From: Pseudanabaena mucicola FACHB-723
GTDB taxonomy: Bacteria > Cyanobacteriota > Cyanobacteriia > Pseudanabaenales > Pseudanabaenaceae
Assembly: GCF_014696385.1 (NCBI RefSeq)
Contig: NZ_JACJQB010000008.1
Location: 58,416 to 122,415, forward strand
Direction of reading: 5' to 3'
DNA length: 64,000 nucleotides
Position numbers and translations under genes: made by a program. Below, piece by piece: positions 61,120 to 64,000 of the stretch (positions within the stretch are counted from its first letter, which is position 1; each line of letters opens with the position of its first letter). Below the pieces are notes generated by a model, which had not been told where the DNA came from, made no database searches, and saw only the letters and a program-made list of their open reading frames with translations.

Positions 61120-61418
61120 TTGTTTAAGTAAGCGCAATCAAATATAAAACCCAAAAAGCTATGACGCATCATGCGCCATAGCTTTTTGGGTTTTATATAT
61201 AGCGGTTTTTCAGCCTAGGAAGGCACACATGGTTTTATCTAAGCTATCTGAACAAGGGGCTTAAGCCCCTTGCCCATAACTCATCAGTATGAGAATTGCT
61301 ATAGATAAGTTTTATTGTTTAGTCAAGCAAGTCACTCATTAGTTCAAGCATGGGGCTGTCATTGTCAAGAAGTGACACCAAGTCTAAACAAATAATATCT
61401 ATCTAGGGATCGAAAACT
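61120..61418. other. Intergenic region with a family 2 repeat and a second palindrome
   Basis: It holds the repeat at 61125-61200 (listed separately) and the perfect palindrome CAAGGGGCTT-AAGCCCCTTG (61253-61272), besides AT-rich sequence before the small exported-protein gene. No ORF worth reporting. Confidence 0.5.
61125..61200. repeat. Family 2 palindromic repeat, copy 4
   Basis: TAAGTAAGCGCAATCAAATATAAAAC (61125-61150) matches the left half of the copy at 10168 with few changes. A 28-bp stem (61142-61169 / 61171-61198, one mismatch) follows. The TATATATAGC edge at 61195-61204 replaces the usual AGCTACTTA end. Confidence 0.55.
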
Positions 61419-61955
61419 ATGCAAAAACTAATGCTCAGTGGCTTTTTTACAGCAATTGCGATCGCAATTGCTTCTACAACATCAGTTATGTCAGCTAAGT
61501 CTGAAACAATGAGTGAGTATCTTGACAATACAACTCCTCAAGTAATTGAAAAGATTTCGGGCAATATTGTTACCTTCAAAAATGTGGCAGGGGAATCAAA
61601 CAATTACTATGTTCCTAATTGGATGTTTGAAAGATACAGCCTCAAAGTTGGAACTTCGGCAAATCTCTACAATCGCAATATTACTCAAGGCATCTATCGT
61701 GGTCGCTATATAGAAAGCCAAGGTTTACCTGCAAATATGGGAGCTTTTGCCCTCCATGACATTCGCCACAATTGCATAATTTCTGAAGGCATGGCTACGG
61801 AAGGTCTATTCTCAGGTCAGCGAGTGTGGTTTAAAACTGAAGATTGCCCTTCAACGATTCCGATTGTTGGTTCGATGTCATTTTATAAACCTAATTCCCT
61901 TACGACGGCGATCAAAGAGTCAGAATCCCAAACTGAATCACTATCCAATCAGTAA
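61419..61955 (+). CDS. Hypothetical exported protein
   Basis: A 178-residue protein that I do not recognise. A signal peptide (LMLSGFFTAIAIAIASTTSVMSA) precedes a small domain with ISGNIVTFKNVAGESNNYYVPNWMFERY and LKVGTSANLYNRNITQGIYRGRY, which read as two beta-rich halves. Two cysteines (HNCIISEG, KTEDCPST) could form a disulfide in the periplasm. A Ser/Glu-rich tail ends it. It is a single gene. Confidence 0.65.
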   Translation: MQKLMLSGFFTAIAIAIASTTSVMSAKSETMSEYLDNTTPQVIEKISGNIVTFKNVAGESNNYYVPNWMFERYSLKVGTSANLYNRNITQGIYRGRYIESQGLPANMGAFALHDIRHNCIISEGMATEGLFSGQRVWFKTEDCPSTIPIVGSMSFYKPNSLTTAIKESESQTESLSNQ

Positions 61956-61988
61956 TCATTACAGTGCTTGGCGCTGAATTAAAACTAA

Positions 61989-62035
61989 GATAAAATTTTG
62001 CCAGTTCTGCAAAGCAGAGCTGGCAAAATTTTATC
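61989..62035 (+). terminator. Terminator of the exported-protein gene
   Basis: 22-base arms (GATAAAATTTTGCCAGTTCTGC / GCAGAGCTGGCAAAATTTTATC, one G-T pair) with an AAA loop, about 33 bases after the stop. Confidence 0.75.
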
Positions 62036-62131
62036 CATATACAAGGTAACGGTGGCGCAGAAAAACTCAGATATTTAAAGCAAAGGCTTACTAGGTAAGC
62101 TTTTGTCAAAATAAAGTAGTATGGATATATT

Positions 62132-63886
62132 ATGGCGCGATCGCAATTTCAGAATCTCAAAAACTACCTCCGTCCTTACTGGGGAGACTTGGCTATTGGC
62201 ACTGTGGCTCTACTGCTAGCCAACATGCTAGGCACATATATACCTTGGCTGATTCGGGAGGCAGTCGATGATCTCGAAGTCTTTGAGATTAGCGAATTTC
62301 CAGAACTGATGCGCTATGTTTGGCTGATTATTGGCATGTCATCGCTGATGTGGGTAATTCGGATGGCATCCCGCGTCTGGATTTTTGGGATTGGGCGCAA
62401 AGTGGAATTTAGTCTCAAACAACAAATTTTTGAGCATTTACTAAAGTTGCCTCCCAGCTATTTTGCGAACAATTCCGCAGGGGAAACGATCAGCATTGTT
62501 ACTAGTGATGTTGAAAATATTCGCCGTTTGTTAGGTTTTGCCCTACTTAGTATCATCAACTCAGTCTTTGTCTATGGCTTGACCTTGCCCGCGATGTTAG
62601 TGATTGATCCGATGCTGACTGTGCTTGCAATTTCGGTCTATCCGATTATGTTGGTGATTGTGCAGAACTTTAGTGGGCAGCTCCGCGATGAGCAGTTGCA
62701 AGTGCAGGAAGAGCTATCACAGGTAAGTTCATTGTTGCAAGAAGACCTCAATGGTATGGCGCTAATTAAAACTTATGCCCAAGAGGAAAATGAACTCCAT
62801 GCTTTTAGCAAGTTGAATGATCGGCTCCTAGATGCCAATTTGCGAATGGCAAAAAGTCGGAATATCTTATTCCCATTGTTGGGGGGAATCGCTAGTATTA
62901 GCTTTTTAGTATTAGTCTGGTTTGGCGGCGAAAAATTAGCCAGTCCGACTAATACCGACTTCAAAATTGGGGACTTGTTATCGCTGATTATTTATGTGGA
63001 AAGGTTGATTTTTCCAACTGCAATTTTGGGCTTTGTGATGGTGACCTATCAGCGCGGGTTAGTCAGTATTAATCGAATTCAAAATATTCTCGATATCCCG
63101 CCTGCGATTGTCGATACTGCCGATGCGATCACACTTCCCAAGGAAGCGGTTAGAGGCAAAATTGAAGCCCGTGATCTCACGTTCAGTTATGAACAATCAA
63201 CTCAACCAGCTCTCAATCACATCAACTTCACAATTAATCCTAGCGAGACAATTGCAATTTTGGGGCCAGTTGGATCTGGTAAATCCACATTGGCTAGTGC
63301 CTTGATGCGTTTGGTACAAGTTCCTGCAAATCAAATCTTCATTGATGGAATTGACATTACCAAAATGAGAATTGAGGATTTGCGGGCAATTATTTCCTTT
63401 GTGCCACAGGATAGTTTTCTATTTAGTGCCACGATTCGCGACAATATTCGCTATGGCAAACCACAAGCCTATGAGCATGAAGTGGAAAACTTTGCGAATA
63501 AAGCACGGATTGAGTCAGAGATTCTCAAGTTCCCTAAGCAATATGACACGCTGGTTGGTGAGCGAGGAATTACGCTCTCAGGTGGGCAGAGACAACGCAC
63601 GGCTTTGGCTAGGGCTTTACTAGTTGACACGCCAATTTTAGTGTTAGACGATGCGCTGTCTAGTGTGGACAATCAAACTGCCACAGGAATTTTAGGGAAT
63701 TTGCCGCAAAATAAAACTGTCTTGTTCATTACCCATAATCTATCGGCTGCCTCTACTTGCGATCGCATTATTTTGATGGATGCGGGGAAGGTGGTACAGG
63801 TAGGGAATCATGCCGAGTTATTAGCGGAGTCTCCGCTCTATCAAAAGCTCTGGAATCAGCACAAACTGGAAACGGCGATTAAATAA
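62132..63886 (+). CDS. ABC transporter, fused permease-ATPase (lipid/drug exporter type)
   Basis: A 584-residue half-transporter that works as a dimer. Six membrane helices (about 15-310) are followed by the ATPase with Walker A GPVGSGKSTLASAL, signature LSGGQRQRTALARALL, Walker B ILVLDDALSSVD and the H loop THNLS. The sequence is nearest to the MdlAB/MsbA/BmrA type, exporting lipid or drugs; the substrate is not determined. The next gene starts 4 bases after its stop and may be in the same operon. Confidence 0.93.
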   Translation: MARSQFQNLKNYLRPYWGDLAIGTVALLLANMLGTYIPWLIREAVDDLEVFEISEFPELMRYVWLIIGMSSLMWVIRMASRVWIFGIGRKVEFSLKQQIFEHLLKLPPSYFANNSAGETISIVTSDVENIRRLLGFALLSIINSVFVYGLTLPAMLVIDPMLTVLAISVYPIMLVIVQNFSGQLRDEQLQVQEELSQVSSLLQEDLNGMALIKTYAQEENELHAFSKLNDRLLDANLRMAKSRNILFPLLGGIASISFLVLVWFGGEKLASPTNTDFKIGDLLSLIIYVERLIFPTAILGFVMVTYQRGLVSINRIQNILDIPPAIVDTADAITLPKEAVRGKIEARDLTFSYEQSTQPALNHINFTINPSETIAILGPVGSGKSTLASALMRLVQVPANQIFIDGIDITKMRIEDLRAIISFVPQDSFLFSATIRDNIRYGKPQAYEHEVENFANKARIESEILKFPKQYDTLVGERGITLSGGQRQRTALARALLVDTPILVLDDALSSVDNQTATGILGNLPQNKTVLFITHNLSAASTCDRIILMDAGKVVQVGNHAELLAESPLYQKLWNQHKLETAIK

Positions 63887-63889
63887 GCT

Positions 63890-64000
63890 ATGGATCGTAA
63901 GTTAAGCATTAGCGACAACTTGACTAATGTAATCACTGATGTAATTAACCAATTGCGATCTCGATCGCGCCTATCCATTCTTGGTAATTGGCAAAGACAA
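63890..64000 (+). CDS. Start of a protein-coding gene cut by the window edge
   Basis: The ATG at 63890 opens a frame of 37 codons to the end of the window. The visible residues (MDRKLSISDNLTNVITDV, INQLRSRSRLSILGNW) are too few for a name. The INQLRSxxxLxxxxxWQ pattern reminds me faintly of cyanobacterial alpha-mannosidase starts, but this is a guess. It follows the ABC exporter gene after 3 bases and is probably co-transcribed. Confidence 0.5.
   Translation, partial: MDRKLSISDNLTNVITDVINQLRSRSRLSILGNWQRQ

Noticed and set aside
61253..61272. CAAGGGGCTTAAGCCCCTTG palindrome as a riboswitch or sRNA
   Set aside because: No consensus of any known class and no expression platform; a simple palindrome is the safer reading.
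1..64000. tRNA, rRNA, CRISPR, insertion sequence or prophage
   Set aside because: No clover-leaf or T-arm pattern, no repeat-spacer array, and no transposase, integrase or phage structural gene was recognised in the ORFs or gaps.

Overview
The window is a chromosomal segment of a cyanobacterium. The evidence is an allophycocyanin-family core gene (apcF), a GUN4-type domain, a pheophorbide-a-oxygenase-like Rieske protein, class II fructose-bisphosphate aldolase, several cyanobacteria-only families (DUF2808, DUF2839, DUF3352-type, DUF4336, SLH-domain porin) and very frequent copies of the HIP1 palindrome GCGATCGC. The moderate-to-low GC content and the interspersed hairpin repeats suggest an early-branching filamentous lineage such as Pseudanabaena; that placement is an inference. 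I found no rRNA, tRNA, CRISPR array, insertion sequence or prophage. Coding density is high, and most genes are separated by strong GC-rich hairpin terminators, often shared by convergent genes.

Layout. 1-10 kb: the end of a Rieske oxygenase, a glutathione S-transferase, an FHA-flavoprotein fusion, an OmpR-type regulator, hemL, a coiled-coil protein, a seven-repeat propeller protein, and an MscS channel with a cyclic-nucleotide-binding domain. 10-24 kb: hisH, surE, a type I isopentenyl diphosphate isomerase, a GAF histidine kinase, dxs, a FIST sensor protein, apcF, fba, a glycosyltransferase and argB. 24-32 kb: an SLH porin, an RNase R/II-like protein that has lost its catalytic aspartates, a ClC chloride transporter, and two short genes that each carry one half of a GUN4 domain. 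32-48 kb: a DUF3352 protein, ispD, a peroxiredoxin, an SDR enzyme, a divergent GTP cyclohydrolase I, a thylakoid thioredoxin-fold protein, a two-component system with a PepSY-type gene, an HD-like protein, a permease-DUF3352 pair and pfkA. 48-64 kb: secA, a J-domain/TPR protein, a periplasmic binding protein, a small HD alarmone-hydrolase-like protein, a glycine-rich membrane protein, hom, a metal/metalloid-type permease, a GDSL hydrolase, a Rieske ferredoxin and an ABC exporter.

Three isoprenoid genes (idi, dxs, ispD) lie within about 22 kb of each other, though not in one operon. The most unusual locus is 28.3-32.2 kb. There a ClC transporter is followed by a Trypco1-like protein carrying the N-terminal half of GUN4, and then by an HPt phosphotransfer protein carrying the C-terminal half. 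This suggests a two-protein reconstituted GUN4 sensor linked to phosphorelay signalling. A second layer is two families of palindromic, MITE-like intergenic repeats, one with TAAGTAGCT ends and one with TATAGCTGT-type ends.
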